From Capillidium heterosporum (Eukaryota > Entomophthoromycota > Entomophthoromycetes > Entomophthorales > Capillidiaceae): a DNA stretch of 64,000 bases. The notes below the pieces were generated by a model. The model did not search any database. It saw nothing but the letters and a program-made list of their open reading frames with translations, and was not told where the DNA came from. The stretch lies in assembly GCA_016630905.1 (NCBI GenBank), contig WBMQ01000014.1, positions 682,001 through 746,000 of the forward strand, in the 5' to 3' direction. Position numbers and translations under genes: made by a program. This document shows, piece by piece, positions 23,429-35,116 of this stretch. Numbering within the stretch: the stretch's first letter is position 1; every line of letters starts with the position of its first letter.

Positions 23429-25493
23429 ATATCCAATTTAAAAATTATCATCCAATAAAAGTTCTTGTTGTTATAGTATATTTCATTTCTATTATTTACT
23501 GCTATATATTTTTCATACACATCCAGCATCATCTTGGTATATTGGTTTAAAACCATCCACCTAGATCAAAGTACTTTAGTTCCGCAAATGTTATTATCAA
23601 TGGGTATCAAAGTCCCTATTCTTTATTTCGAAAAATCCTTAAAAAGTTTAACCGATAATTTGGAGGGCGGAGAATAAGTATGACAACCTTTTGGATTCCA
23701 ACTTTACTAAAGGAATAGTTAAGTCGACTAAGATTTTTCCAGTTTAGGAGATGGATAAACAAAAGACCAAGACTTTTTTACTCCATCGAGCTTTGTATAG
23801 TGGAGAGCCTATACCTTAGTGACGCATAAGTAAGCTTATATTGCCTTATCGTCCAGCTCCTGTATTTTCAAGGTGATAAGGGTAAAGTACCAGGCACTAT
23901 AGATGCCAATCCCTTAAGCTTCATTTAATAGTTTTGACAGGTGTAGGTATTCGAAATTGATACTGTGGAATAGAATACCCTTTGTTTGGATTGGTAGGGT
24001 GAAAGGAAGATTTCACTTATCAGCCTCTATTTAGATGGATCGGAACGGCGAGTATGTTGTTGAGAATCGGCAAGTTAAAGGTAAAAAGATCAACCTTCAT
24101 AATAAAGAGATGTGGGTGATTTAAAGATTTCCATCCGTACTTGAGGCTTTTAATTTGCCTAAGCTTTGTAGGTAATCTCCAATCCAACAGTAGGCGTTCA
24201 AAGGGTCTGTAATTTTTCCAAAAACCCGATCGATTACTAATGTAAAGCCCACTACTTTAGCTAATTTACTAAATAAGTATAAACCTCGACCTATAGACTT
24301 GGGATTTTAGCACCGATTCTTTCAAAGCTTTCTCACTTGGATGGTGCAGAAAATTTTCATTACCACCCAAGCCAGGAACTTAGAATCAAACTACTTTTCC
24401 AAAAGTAATTAGTTCCGCTACTTCCACTTTGCAGCATCTTTACATAAACTAATTAGCTGCAGATTAGTTTAGATAAAGCCTGCATAACGCATCCTTCATA
24501 TAAAATTTCATTCCAACTCCAATTCTAGAATCTTCTTGGTAAAGCTTTAGGAATATAGTGATGTCATATTATTGAGCTTACCAAAAGGCAAAAGCTGGGG
24601 TTAGTGATCGTTTACAGCTATCTTCTTTAAAGTTGGATGGAGGTTTGGAGCGCTGGCACTGTTTTAAAAGGCGGAGTATTAGGGAATAGAAGGTATAGTG
24701 TAGGTATCCACCCGTCAAATTTTAGAATGTTGTCATAGAATAGCTTTGTAAACATCCTATCTAAAGAATAGTCGGTTTTCCCCAGCTTGCAGATTCATAG
24801 ATATATCTTTAATCGTCAATTACCTATACTTGATGTATCTAGTCTGGCTTGAAAACTGTTATGTAGGCTATTTTAAGGCAGCTTGAAACTTTAAAGGTCT
24901 ATTAAAACTTTATATAGTAGCAGTTTAAGGGTATATTGTCTCGAACTTTCATTTACTAGCATCTATTTATAAAATTAGCTGCTGTTTGCGGTGTCGGGTA
25001 TAATGGCAGGGAAGATATATTTACTATATTTAGGTATTGCTCCATCTACAAGGTAGTGGATTTAACTATAGCTTGATTAGGTATGGTTTATACAGATCAT
25101 CAAAGAAATATATTCCTAAATTATTGGGGCGAAATCCTGTTGGATATCGATATTGGACCTAGTTCGTCGTCTATAGTGCGGTGAAAACCTTGGTAATAAC
25201 GAACTTAAGCCTTGGTTGTGTAACGGGTGGATTGACCTAAAATATATAATATTTAATTTAATGTCTAAATGATAGCAGCTATAGGTACAGGGCATTGCTC
25301 AAAGTATCTCGTCTAGATGTCGTACAACCTAGACTCACTCCAAAAACACTTCAAAAGATGTCATCCGAAACGTACCTAATTTCGGCCTCTGATATATCCC
25401 AAGTTTTACTCGACGATCATTTTAGGCCATAAAGTGTCTAAACCGATGCATTTATAACCTTGGAATAGATCTCAGTCGAAGGCCTGGACCAAA

Positions 25494-25515
25494 AGCACGG
25501 TGGGTTGACCGTGCT
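25494..25515. repeat. 8-bp inverted repeat (hairpin)
   Basis: AGCACGGT and ACCGTGCT are perfect complements around a 6-nt loop GGGTTG. No gene or T-tract follows closely, so it is not an obvious terminator. Confidence 0.4.
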
Positions 25516-27634
25516 ATTACAACTGATGTTTGAAGTGGTTCAAGCTTTGCTACCTTGAGCTAATAGCTTTATATAGAAGGTTTCAAGGGGAAGACCGGCA
25601 GCTAAGAGCAGAAAGCCGAATCAAATTTGATTCGAGAGCAGGGTGTTGTAAGTTGGAAGGTTGGTTACCTTGTTGGATTGACTGCGATGTAATCATACTT
25701 TGGATAGAAGTATCCAAGTCGACTCAGCTTACATTTTAATATAGGTTACTCAACCAAACTAGGCTGTGTGGACTGCTCTAACTCGGCTCGGCAGTTGTTT
25801 GCCAAATTTGTAAAGTAATGAAAATGATGTACAGTTGCATCGGTATCCGCCGACCTCCAATATAATTACGGTACGACTACCTTCAACACACCCTTTTTAA
25901 CATACCTATATGCATAGTTTATAAAAGTTAACCTGCTTTCTAAATATATCGACTTGGACTAAAAATTGCCACTTCAAATAGTTTAATGTGCCAATTCTAA
26001 CTCGCTATCTATACTACTAAGCTGTAAATCGATGCAGTAAAGAATTTAGAAAATGTGCCTATAAATTGAGCTTATAAGCTTGAATAGGTAAGGAGGAAAC
26101 AAGAGGTAAATATAGATGCTAGGCTGGATTTGTTTAAAGCTTCAATTAGTAGTGTGGCTAGTATGTTCAAGTGGATGCTTGTACTACGAACACCCCATCT
26201 CGCCTCAACTCAATAATATATTTGTTCCCTATGCTCTTATCTCATATTTTCAATTTCGATCTTCTAACGTAATTTTATACATTAATACTTTTATAGAGTT
26301 GACATTTGGGTTACTCTCTAGTTACTCTACATAAACTAAATGGCCTTTTAGCCTTGTAGGGCTATCAGAAGATTCCTTGCTAAACTGTCAACTTTGACTT
26401 TTTCACATCAGACATACCAAAATTGACTTTATTTCATAAAAATACGCTAGCAAATTGAAGGATTGAGTGATTTATTCCAAACTTCACATCTATAAAGTTC
26501 ATAAATTTATAAGGAGCTTTTGGTGACAAAATGGATTGAAGTTTAACGGCTAACCAATAGAATCACTTTTAAGCAACTGACGTAAGCTTTCCTTCCATTT
26601 TCTAATTTATCAATTTAAAAGATGGTAATTAACAAAGCTTTCCAGAGTTTATAAGGCATAAGAGCAAAGAGAAGAGTCAAGTTTATCAGCTAACTGTCTA
26701 GAAACTGTGGTCTATTTGCGGAGAACAAAGAGTACTAAAATGAATTTCAGCTAACAACGGATGTAACAGATGTTTTCAATAAGAGCAATAAGATGGAGAG
26801 GACCAGTGGTAATTTAAAAGTGCTTTTTTCCCTAGTCTTCAGAGTAATTAAGATTCTCGAATGCGTTTCATAGCAAGATGATAAGGTAATGTTGGACATG
26901 ATATAATTCATAAATGCTTAAACTGATCAGTTCCAGTATTAATCCAAATTGAAGTTGATTTTCCTGTGATGGTTTTATTGGTGAACTAAACATATATTTA
27001 GGACCAAACTGATTTCTATTATATATCAAAGCTATATCTATGCCTAGGTAGCTTCTTGCTAGCCTTAGTCATCATGTTGTTTGGTACTAAGGTTAATAGG
27101 TAAAGAAAGCGCGATACCAAACTTGCTTGATTAGTCCTTAGAATTGAAAGCAAAGGCAACTACACCTGCCGACAGAGGATCCACGACTCACTTATACGAA
27201 AATTCAGACAATTTAGAGGAACTATGGCCTATTTGAAAAGATAGAATATTTGTGCCACAGTCCTTATATAGGAATACTTTAGCAACTTGAAAAGTAGCTT
27301 TTTAGGGGACGACTGTACGATGCACAAAACAAAAACTTTGCCTTTAGTTAAATTGAACGTAGAGATGCTGCACTACTTACTGGTACTTCATGCTAGAGTT
27401 ATAGTTGTCACTCACCTTTAACTATTTCATTAAAATTTTCTTATCCTTTCAAATCAGTTCTTTTAGTAAACACTTGCTATCTGGTAGATTTTTATCAATA
27501 TTTTAAACTTTTATAGTCTATTTTCTATAACAACCTGATAAAATTTTTAATACTCTTTAAATATCAACCTGAGCATTTTATTTAAAAACGTATACGAATA
27601 GAGTATGACAACAAATTAAAAGATATAAACTTAA

Positions 27635-27640
27635 TTTATT
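27635..27640 (-). terminator. Polyadenylation signal of the ATPase gene
   Basis: AATAAA on the minus strand, about 35 nt after the TAG of the ATPase gene, in an AT-rich 3' flank. Confidence 0.45.
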
Positions 27641-27674
27641 ATAAACAAAGGTTAGTACGATCTTTTACATAATT

Positions 27675-30671
27675 CTACTCATCATCTACCACGATTTTGT
27701 TGGACTTCATGAATCTGCGTTTCATAAACTTGAACCACTCTGACATGATAATGAAGATGACACAACTTACCAGTACGATACCCCACTCCCAAGTGATGGC
27801 TTCGTGTCTGAAGACCGAGTGGTTGAGACCTGGGATGTACAGAGCGGGGAATAGCAAAAGTACACCAGCTACGACCGACCAAGCCAAAAACTTGTTGCTA
27901 GTTATACTGCGAATACCCTTCAAGGACCAGGCTGGTTTACGTAGAGATCTACAGTTGAAGGCATGCAACAAGATTAACAGAGTTAAACAGGTATAGGCAG
28001 TAGCACGAGCACGGAAGACTTCACTACATTCGCCATCCTGGAACTCGTCGTTACAGCCGCGGTGCAAGTTACCGTCACCAAAGTAGAAGATGACCATGAC
28101 AAAGTTGGCAAAGGTCAAAGCACCCATAACCAGACCAAAGTATAGGATATCCAATATAACTTCAAAGGTGAATAAGCCACCAGTAATAGGTCTAGGAGGT
28201 ACCAACATCGAATTTCTCTGCACCGGTTCGAGACCTAGACCCATGGCAGGTGGCGATGAGGTAATCATGTTCAGGAATAGAATTTGGATGGGGGACATGG
28301 GGAACACTGACTTACCATCCAAATCGGTGAAGCATAGGCCGATAACTAAGGCAACAATTTCTGCTGTGTTGGCCGACATCAAGTGCAATACAAACTTGAC
28401 AATGTTTTCAAAGATACGACGGCCTTCCTCGATGGCCCGAACTATAGTTGCAAAGTTGTCATCAGTTAAGACGATATCAGAGGCCTGTTTGGCGACGTCG
28501 GAACCGGAAAGGCCCATACCGATACCTACGTTGGCGATTTTCAAAGACGGGGAGTCGTTGACACCGTCGCCAGTCATGGCAGCTACCAATTTACGTCGGT
28601 GTAAAGCTCGAATCATCTTGACTTTAGTGTCAGGGCTGCATCGTGCGATGACGTGGGGCAACTCTTGCATGTTGTCGATCTGTTCGTCGGTTAAAGCATC
28701 GAACTGTTGGGCCGTCATTACTAGGTTGTTGCCACTTAGATCGAGTACGGCATGGTCAGGTGAAGGTGTGTTGTTGGGAATTATACCTACGTCTCTTGCG
28801 ATGGCGGTGGCGGTGGCTGGATGATCACCAGTAAGCATGTGGACTTGGATGCCTGCTTGATAGCAAGCCATGACCGAAGGTCGAGATTCCAAACGAGGTG
28901 GGTCGTAGATACCAACAAGACCAATCATAGTCAAATTGGATTCGATGGTTTCACGGGGCCAGTTGTTGGGTTCCAAGCCTTTGAAACTGTCAGTCTCAAG
29001 CTCGCGGTAAGCGGTACATAAAGTACGTAACCCTTGGCTAGCTAGGTGTTCCATGTGAGGAGTTGCCAAGTCGATGAGCTCGTCACCGGTGTTGGATTTC
29101 AAGGTACGGATCTGGTTATTTTCAATGACACTGGTACAGCGTAAAAGTACTCGTTCCATAGCACCCTTTGTGAAGACAAAGGTACGTTGGCTGGGTCGGT
29201 GCTTGTAGACGACGGACATCAATTTGATCGTCGAGTCGAAGGGGAATTCTGCCAAAAGTTCAAACTGGTAGCTGCCGTTCATGTCGGTTAAAGTAGGTTG
29301 ACCCATGTTCATCTTGTAGGCAAAGGTTTGCATGGCGTTTTCGGTAGGATCACCTAATCCGATCCAGTCACCAGTTGCCTTATCCTTCTTTAATTTAGCA
29401 ACGTTGCATAGGGAGGCGACCTGAGTCAGTCGTAAAATCTGATCGTTCATGTCGGTAGGGTTGACCTTTTCACCCGACTGCTTCTTCTCAGTGTAGAGGC
29501 GATTCAAGTCGTCGTCAGGGGTAGGTCCTTCCTTCAAGACTTCACCGATGGGAGCATATCCGACACCGGTAACCGTATAGTAGCCATCTCCAGGTAGCCA
29601 GAATCGCGTCAAGACCATCTTGGCCTGAGTTAAGGTACCCGTCTTGTCGGAACAGATGTTGGTGATCGAACCCAAGGTCTCCAAGGCAGTCAGCTGTCGT
29701 ACAATAGCCTTGTTTTTAGCCATATTTCGTACACCGGCTGCCATAGTTAAAGTGATTACAGCAATAAGACCTTCGGGGATAATGGCAATGGAGACGGCAA
29801 CCGCGTAAATAGCCACGTTCTTATCGACCTTCCACTTGTTTACCGAGAATACGATAATGGCTAGCAAGATGGCCACTGCAAATACTACAAGAGCCATACG
29901 GTCCATGGTGCGCTGTAAGGAGGTTTTCTGGTTGCCTTCGCTGTCGTTCAAGGTGGTTGCGATCTTACCGATCTCAGTCTTCATGCCGGTAGCGATTACT
30001 ATAGCTTTACCGCGACCCTTGGTAACGGTTGTACTTGAGAAACATAAGTTGATGCGGTCTCCTACTGGTACGTCCCTATCAGTAATTACAGAGGTTGACT
30101 TCTCAACTGGTACCGATTCACCAGTTAATAGAGCTTCGTCTATGTTCAAGTTAAACTGTTCAATAACTCGAGCGTCGGCACCTACTACGTCTCCGTTCTC
30201 TAAAATGATGACATCTCCGGGTACGAGCTGGTTGGTAGGTACCTTTGTTCGATGACCGTCGCGAATGACGTTGGTAGTAGGCGACGCTAGCCTGCGCAGC
30301 GATTCCATTGTCTTCTCAGCCTTGAATTCTTGGAAGAATCCGATAAGGGAGTTGGTGACAATGATGGCGGCGATTACACCACCTTCGATCCAATCTTGGG
30401 TGGCAAAGGCGATAACGGTAGCTATCAGTAGGATCAACGTTAGCATGTTGGCAACTTGACGCAGTAGAATCTTGAGAGGGGAGACTCCGGTAGCACCGCT
30501 GAGTTCGTTGAGTCCATGCTTGGTCTGGAAGTCCTTAACTTGAGCTGAGGTAAGACCTTCGTCTAGATCCGATGCAAAGGTGGAGGCTATCTCCTCAGGG
30601 GTCTGTGTATGGTAGTAGCTGGGTTCATTAACCGGTTGTAAACTGGATTTCTCTTTGGATTTTAGGCCCAT
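27675..30671 (-). CDS. ENA1: P-type ATPase, Ena group (type IID Na+/K+-exporting)
   Basis: Exports sodium (and potassium) across the plasma membrane at the cost of ATP, giving salt and alkaline-pH tolerance. 998 residues in one exon, full length for the family. Landmarks: actuator TGES at 183-186, PEGL in the fourth transmembrane helix at 299-302, phosphorylated Asp342 in CSDKTGTLTQ, KGA at 502-504, TGDHP from 614, and the hinge GDGVNDSP from 701. About ten hydrophobic segments are present. The C-terminal part, with a Cys-containing loop before FRARATAYTCLTLLIL and later PGLNHSVFRHEAITWEW, is typical of fungal Ena pumps rather than SERCA or PMCA calcium pumps. The fourth helix reads IPEGLIAV, whereas many Ena proteins have Ser instead of Gly, so the transported ion is inferred. 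Codons are richer in C and G than in most genes here. The ATG at 30671 follows a TATA box at 30749. Confidence 0.9.
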   Translation of the reverse strand: MGLKSKEKSSLQPVNEPSYYHTQTPEEIASTFASDLDEGLTSAQVKDFQTKHGLNELSGATGVSPLKILLRQVANMLTLILLIATVIAFATQDWIEGGVIAAIIVTNSLIGFFQEFKAEKTMESLRRLASPTTNVIRDGHRTKVPTNQLVPGDVIILENGDVVGADARVIEQFNLNIDEALLTGESVPVEKSTSVITDRDVPVGDRINLCFSSTTVTKGRGKAIVIATGMKTEIGKIATTLNDSEGNQKTSLQRTMDRMALVVFAVAILLAIIVFSVNKWKVDKNVAIYAVAVSIAIIPEGLIAVITLTMAAGVRNMAKNKAIVRQLTALETLGSITNICSDKTGTLTQAKMVLTRFWLPGDGYYTVTGVGYAPIGEVLKEGPTPDDDLNRLYTEKKQSGEKVNPTDMNDQILRLTQVASLCNVAKLKKDKATGDWIGLGDPTENAMQTFAYKMNMGQPTLTDMNGSYQFELLAEFPFDSTIKLMSVVYKHRPSQRTFVFTKGAMERVLLRCTSVIENNQIRTLKSNTGDELIDLATPHMEHLASQGLRTLCTAYRELETDSFKGLEPNNWPRETIESNLTMIGLVGIYDPPRLESRPSVMACYQAGIQVHMLTGDHPATATAIARDVGIIPNNTPSPDHAVLDLSGNNLVMTAQQFDALTDEQIDNMQELPHVIARCSPDTKVKMIRALHRRKLVAAMTGDGVNDSPSLKIANVGIGMGLSGSDVAKQASDIVLTDDNFATIVRAIEEGRRIFENIVKFVLHLMSANTAEIVALVIGLCFTDLDGKSVFPMSPIQILFLNMITSSPPAMGLGLEPVQRNSMLVPPRPITGGLFTFEVILDILYFGLVMGALTFANFVMVIFYFGDGNLHRGCNDEFQDGECSEVFRARATAYTCLTLLILLHAFNCRSLRKPAWSLKGIRSITSNKFLAWSVVAGVLLLFPALYIPGLNHSVFRHEAITWEWGIVLVSCVIFIIMSEWFKFMKRRFMKSNKIVVDDE

Positions 30672-31901
30672 GTCTTTAATTAAAGCTTCAATACGTCTAA
30701 GTTCGATGTGATGGTAGTATTAAATTGGTGTAATGGAGGCAGTCGTTATATTTATATGGTCTCAATAATTTAGTGAAGATTAGCCTGTAGAGTCGTCGAG
30801 CCAAAAGTTAAATGTAGATATTGGTTTCGCCTCCGCTTATATAGGCACCTCCCATTACGCCAAAACATCAATGAGGGTTGCAGGAATATTCCCAATCCCT
30901 GGGTAATTTTATGCTGCAGCAAGCAGCCGTATCCAACTATTTCGTGCAAGTACCCAGGTCCACTTCTAATTGGTATAGAATAGCTATCTTACAAGCTTTT
31001 CGCTTTTCAACTTAGCTCATAATCTTCACCATGATTTCATCTTATAACTTCAAGCAAAGCATCCACTTCAATTGGCTAACTTTTCTATTTTTAGTCCCGT
31101 ATAACTTTTGATCAAGAACAAAACTGAAAAAGTCCTCATCCAAATTTGAAGTGACGATTGTAAGAATTCTTTTTTTTGAGCCCAGAAGGTTCTCAAGATG
31201 GGAAAAAGAACATGTGGACGTTGATTTGTAATGGTACAAGCAGTTCTAGTCTTTAGCGGGTAACGATTGTAAGGAAGTATAACCCATATCCCGTAATTTT
31301 TGCTTGAAACGACTAAGTGACCAGCATTGAAGTTATGGAAGGAGACTTGAAGGTCAGCTCCACTTCGGCAAACTTTCACTTTTGGAGATGATCACAGGGT
31401 GTACAAATGATATAAATTTGAGTATATATTACTTTTATGATAACAGTAAATATATATTTAGCGCTTTGTCGTATATAAGCTAGTTTTAATAGGATGTATG
31501 AAAACGATATAAATGGAGATGATACTACTCTTCAGCGGAAAGTAAATGGGACAAAGGAATTTCAAATTTAGTATTTGTGTAACCTATGGAAAATTTAAAT
31601 ATTAGGGTCCTAAATACATCTCCTTTATAGCATCATATTTGAACCAAGTGAAAGGTAGTTTTCTATATAAAAGCCTTTCATTATAACTGACAAAGAAGTA
31701 GATACATATAACAGCCAAAATTAAATGAGCTTGTGCTTGCACAAAGAAACATGGTAAAATTCAAGAGACGTACAAATATCAACTTCAAGCTTACACTTTT
31801 GATCGTTTATAATAGCATATTTACAATATTTAAGATTTAATGAGTACAGAAGAGTGAATGCATATCATCTCCAGCCAACTACTTAAAACGATTTATTTCG
31901 A
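30672..31901. other. Intergenic between the ATPase promoter and P450 copy 1
   Basis: About 1.2 kb. The first 100 bp hold the ATPase promoter. Two minus-strand open frames around 31042-31379 overlap in different frames and have no motif; I see no gene. Confidence 0.5.
30749..30756 (-). promoter_or_regulatory. TATA box of the Ena ATPase gene
   Basis: TATAAATA on the minus strand, 78 nt before the ATG at 30671. Confidence 0.6.
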
Positions 31902-33463
31902 TTACAATCGTTCGAAGGTGACGACCAAATCAATGGGATGAGCGAATCCAAAGGAGCTGGAGACTACCCTAGGCCTCCCAGTTTTGTCATCGATATGTGG
32001 ACTACCCTGTGGCAAGCTAACTCTATACCTCCTCAATATGGCGATGAGGACTAACTTTTGCTCGAGTAGCGAGAATGACAGACCTATGCACAGCCTAGAA
32101 CCTCCACCAAACGAGTACCAGTTCTTGGTGGCCGACTTATCGAAAGTTACTTTGTTGGTAGTGGGGTCCAAAGTCAAGAACCGTTGAGGGTCGAACTTTT
32201 TGGGATTCTGCCATCGAGCTGGATTGGTGTGGGAAGCGTACATTTGGCAGAACATACTCTGGTCGGCAGGGAGTTGATACCCACCTTTGAGCTGGACAGG
32301 TTCGGCCGTCTGGCGGGGCAGGCGTTGTACAGTAGAGTTGATACGCATAGATTCGTGGATGACGGCTAGCAAGTAAGACATATCCTTGCACTGGTCTTCA
32401 GTAGGGCACCTGTTGTTAGCATCTATATATTGGAAAATCTCGCTGCGTACTTTGTCTTGGATGTCGGGATTGGTAGCCAAGTGGAAGATGGTGTAAGCCA
32501 TGGTGTTGGAAGTAGTGTCGTGGCCGGCCATAAACAACACTGAAGCGTTGTCGATCAACTCTTCAGTAGTCAATATCGGATCTCCAGCCTCATCCAAGGT
32601 ATCTGCCGCCTTTATAATCATCATCAGCAGGTCCTCTTCAACGTCTTTATTTCCATTTGCCTTCAGCTTAACCAATTCCTTGCGCTTGCCTTCCAACACT
32701 CCATGTAAAAGATCCCGGAACTGTTGAACGTCTTTCCGACTGCGTCTCCGTGAGGGTATAGGCAGAAGTTCTAGAAAGGGGAAGAAGTTGAAAAGGGCGG
32801 AAAAAGTCGCTTGCATCGATCTCGTGTAAAGGCTGGTCAATGGTCCCTCTGGATCTTCGCTAGCTTTGAAATCGACGTTGAATAGAACTTTTCCAAGCCC
32901 ATCCAGGGCCATGTTTTTGAATATGGGATTGACGTCTAAGCTCCCACCAGTTCTATCGATAACTTCGATCATCTTATCTATACATTCGTTGATGAGTACT
33001 GTCGACCATTTACGGTGGAATGCTGGGTTAACAACCTTACGGTGCTTCTTCCACTCGTTTCCACTGGTGGATGCGATGTTATTGCCAAACATCTTGCTCA
33101 TGAGGCCGTGAGGGTTCTTGTCTACGAACGAAAGCTTTTGATATATATTTGGTTTAGCTAGTATATCCTTCATCATTTCATTGTCCTCGATTAACACAAT
33201 CCACTTACCAGTCCACATCTAACCATCATCAGTATAGTCGAAATAAACAAGATTACCTTAGCTATACCATGCTTGTGCAGCACTGGGGAAATATACTTTT
33301 CCATACGCCAGTCATTAGGCATACCTCTCAAAGCAGCTATCAAGTTGGGTATTATCGGAACTGTTGGTATGGATCGTAACTCTTTGGACGGTGTTAAGCT
33401 GTATACTAGCAGGCCTAGCAAGCCCACTATACTGATCGATACTACGACTTGGATGGTTGACAT
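31902..33463 (-). CDS. Cytochrome P450, array copy 1 (intact)
   Basis: Heme-thiolate monooxygenase, anchored in the ER by its N terminus; it hydroxylates or epoxidises a hydrophobic substrate with electrons from P450 reductase. Exon 1 encodes 69 residues: a membrane anchor (about 5-22) and a proline hinge SIPTVPIIPN. A 38-nt intron (33219-33256) separates it from exon 2 (438 residues), 507 in all. The I-helix AGHDTT is at 300-305, the K-helix ExxR (ESMR) at 358-361, and the heme-binding FGGGSRLCIG has the ligand Cys at 446. All essential parts are present and no frame break is seen. I cannot assign a CYP family number or substrate. It is the downstream-most copy of the head-to-tail array and the reference by which I judged the broken copies. 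Confidence 0.93.
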
Positions 33464-35116
33464 ATTTGAATTGAACTATGTAAATTTAAAAGCTAAAGGC
33501 CTTGCGCATTTTCCACTGCATTTATATCAACTGGCCTAGCTTTTGACTGATACATGGTTATTTTCAAATGTACCTTATACTAAAAGTCGAATTTACCTTC
33601 CTTATAAGGTTTAAATTTCAGCCTCAAATTCCTAAGGTAGATTGAAAATGCGATAATTACTTCAAACTTAGAAACCAAATATACAAACGATCTCATATAG
33701 AATTCGTTTTGAATGATTAAATGAACTTTGTTAAGCATTAAAGCGATATAAAAATGAAAACCAGAAATATTGCTTTAATTAAACCTAGTTAGAAGTATTC
33801 CATTATATTTTTGACACTATTAGTATTGCTATTGGGTAGACTTTTACTAAGTAGCCCTAGTTGTCTCTTGGAAGCTAGATAAAATTAGTCCATAGTACTA
33901 TTTTAAAACTAACTATAAAGTAGCTATGAGTAATAAATAGGGAATAAATGTATCCTAAATAGGACTTTGGAGTTTGCTATTCCTAATCTATATAGCTAAT
34001 TAGAACGATAGCTTTAATCAATGACTACCTATTATTCAACACCATCTTTACTTTCTTACCTCTGCTCCTTTTGAACTCCTACCCTTTACCATAGATTAGT
34101 ATCGACATGCTGGAACCTTCCTTAGACTCTAGGTTTATTTCCTGGTAGATTTAATTCAAAAATATACTTTGAAACTGCCATTTCTTTATTTTATATATAA
34201 ACTTTCAATCCATTGTATAGCAATACGAAATTTCCGATCAGTGAAGCTAGATTTTGTATGGTGGATTGATGTACTTTGAAATTGTTGATTGGTAGATCTG
34301 CCTCATTAACTTCAATCTATCAGTTCCCAAAAAGGTAGACACGCCAGAAGCTCAGTATAGGGTACGTTTGGAAATGACCATATTGCGTGATGTCAGAATA
34401 CTACTGATTTCATTATGACTAACAGGTTAAATTTAACTTTCAGCTGCAGTTCTCCCTACTAACCTATTATATCCATCCCCTAAATCGTGCTCATGAGACT
34501 AAAGTACCACTAATGGATTTTATAGTGCAATCTTATTGGCTAGCTTTAGAAGACAAGGGTAGATATTCTTTACAAACATTACCCTGTTTAATAGATGGGA
34601 AGGATGAAGTAAACTTATACTTTGGGTAAATCGTTGCTGATATATTGGCTGTCGCTTTTTCAGCATCAAATCTTTAGATCATTGAAAGACGCTACCAAAC
34701 ATTTGAAGGGACAGTATCCAAAGTTTTGAGCGTTGCAATTGCAGAAATTGTATACATAAAGTCTATAGTAAAGTTATGTAAAAAGTTAATATTCCTTCAT
34801 CTAGATATATATGTATATTGACCTTATATGCTGTGTTAAAATTCAATTTCTTGACGGAGCAAAGGTTTGGTGTTGGAGGTAACTCCTCCTACACCAATTT
34901 TTCGAAAAAGCGTAGAATACTTGAAACTATGGTATGTCAGCACAAAAATAGCAAATCTTAAATATATATATGCCAATAAGTTGGTTTTTTGGCTACTAAT
35001 AACGGTAAATAGGATATAGTTGTATTATAGTTAAATGAAAATTAACCTAACAGGTAGCTTAAATGTAAATGGTTACAAATCATTCTCAACAGGCTATTTG
35101 AAGCAGTAAAGTCAAA
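33464..35116. other. P450 spacer between copies 1 and 2
   Basis: About 1.65 kb, AT-rich. It contains the TATA box of copy 1 at its low end; nothing else is recognisable. Confidence 0.5.
33520..33527 (-). promoter_or_regulatory. TATA box of P450 copy 1
   Basis: ATATAAAT on the minus strand, 57 nt before the start codon. The spacing matches that of the other copies. Confidence 0.55.

Larger units (their letters stand above)
23429..27674. other. Gene-poor AT-rich stretch
   Basis: About 4.2 kb without a supported gene. Short open frames near 24033 (29 codons), 25530 and 26116 lack motifs. A perfect 8-bp hairpin lies at 25494-25515. Confidence 0.5.

Noticed and set aside
27697-30459. Long plus-strand open frames (up to 244 codons) opposite the ATPase gene
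   Set aside because: They are antisense shadows of a long, codon-biased gene and have no motif or family resemblance.
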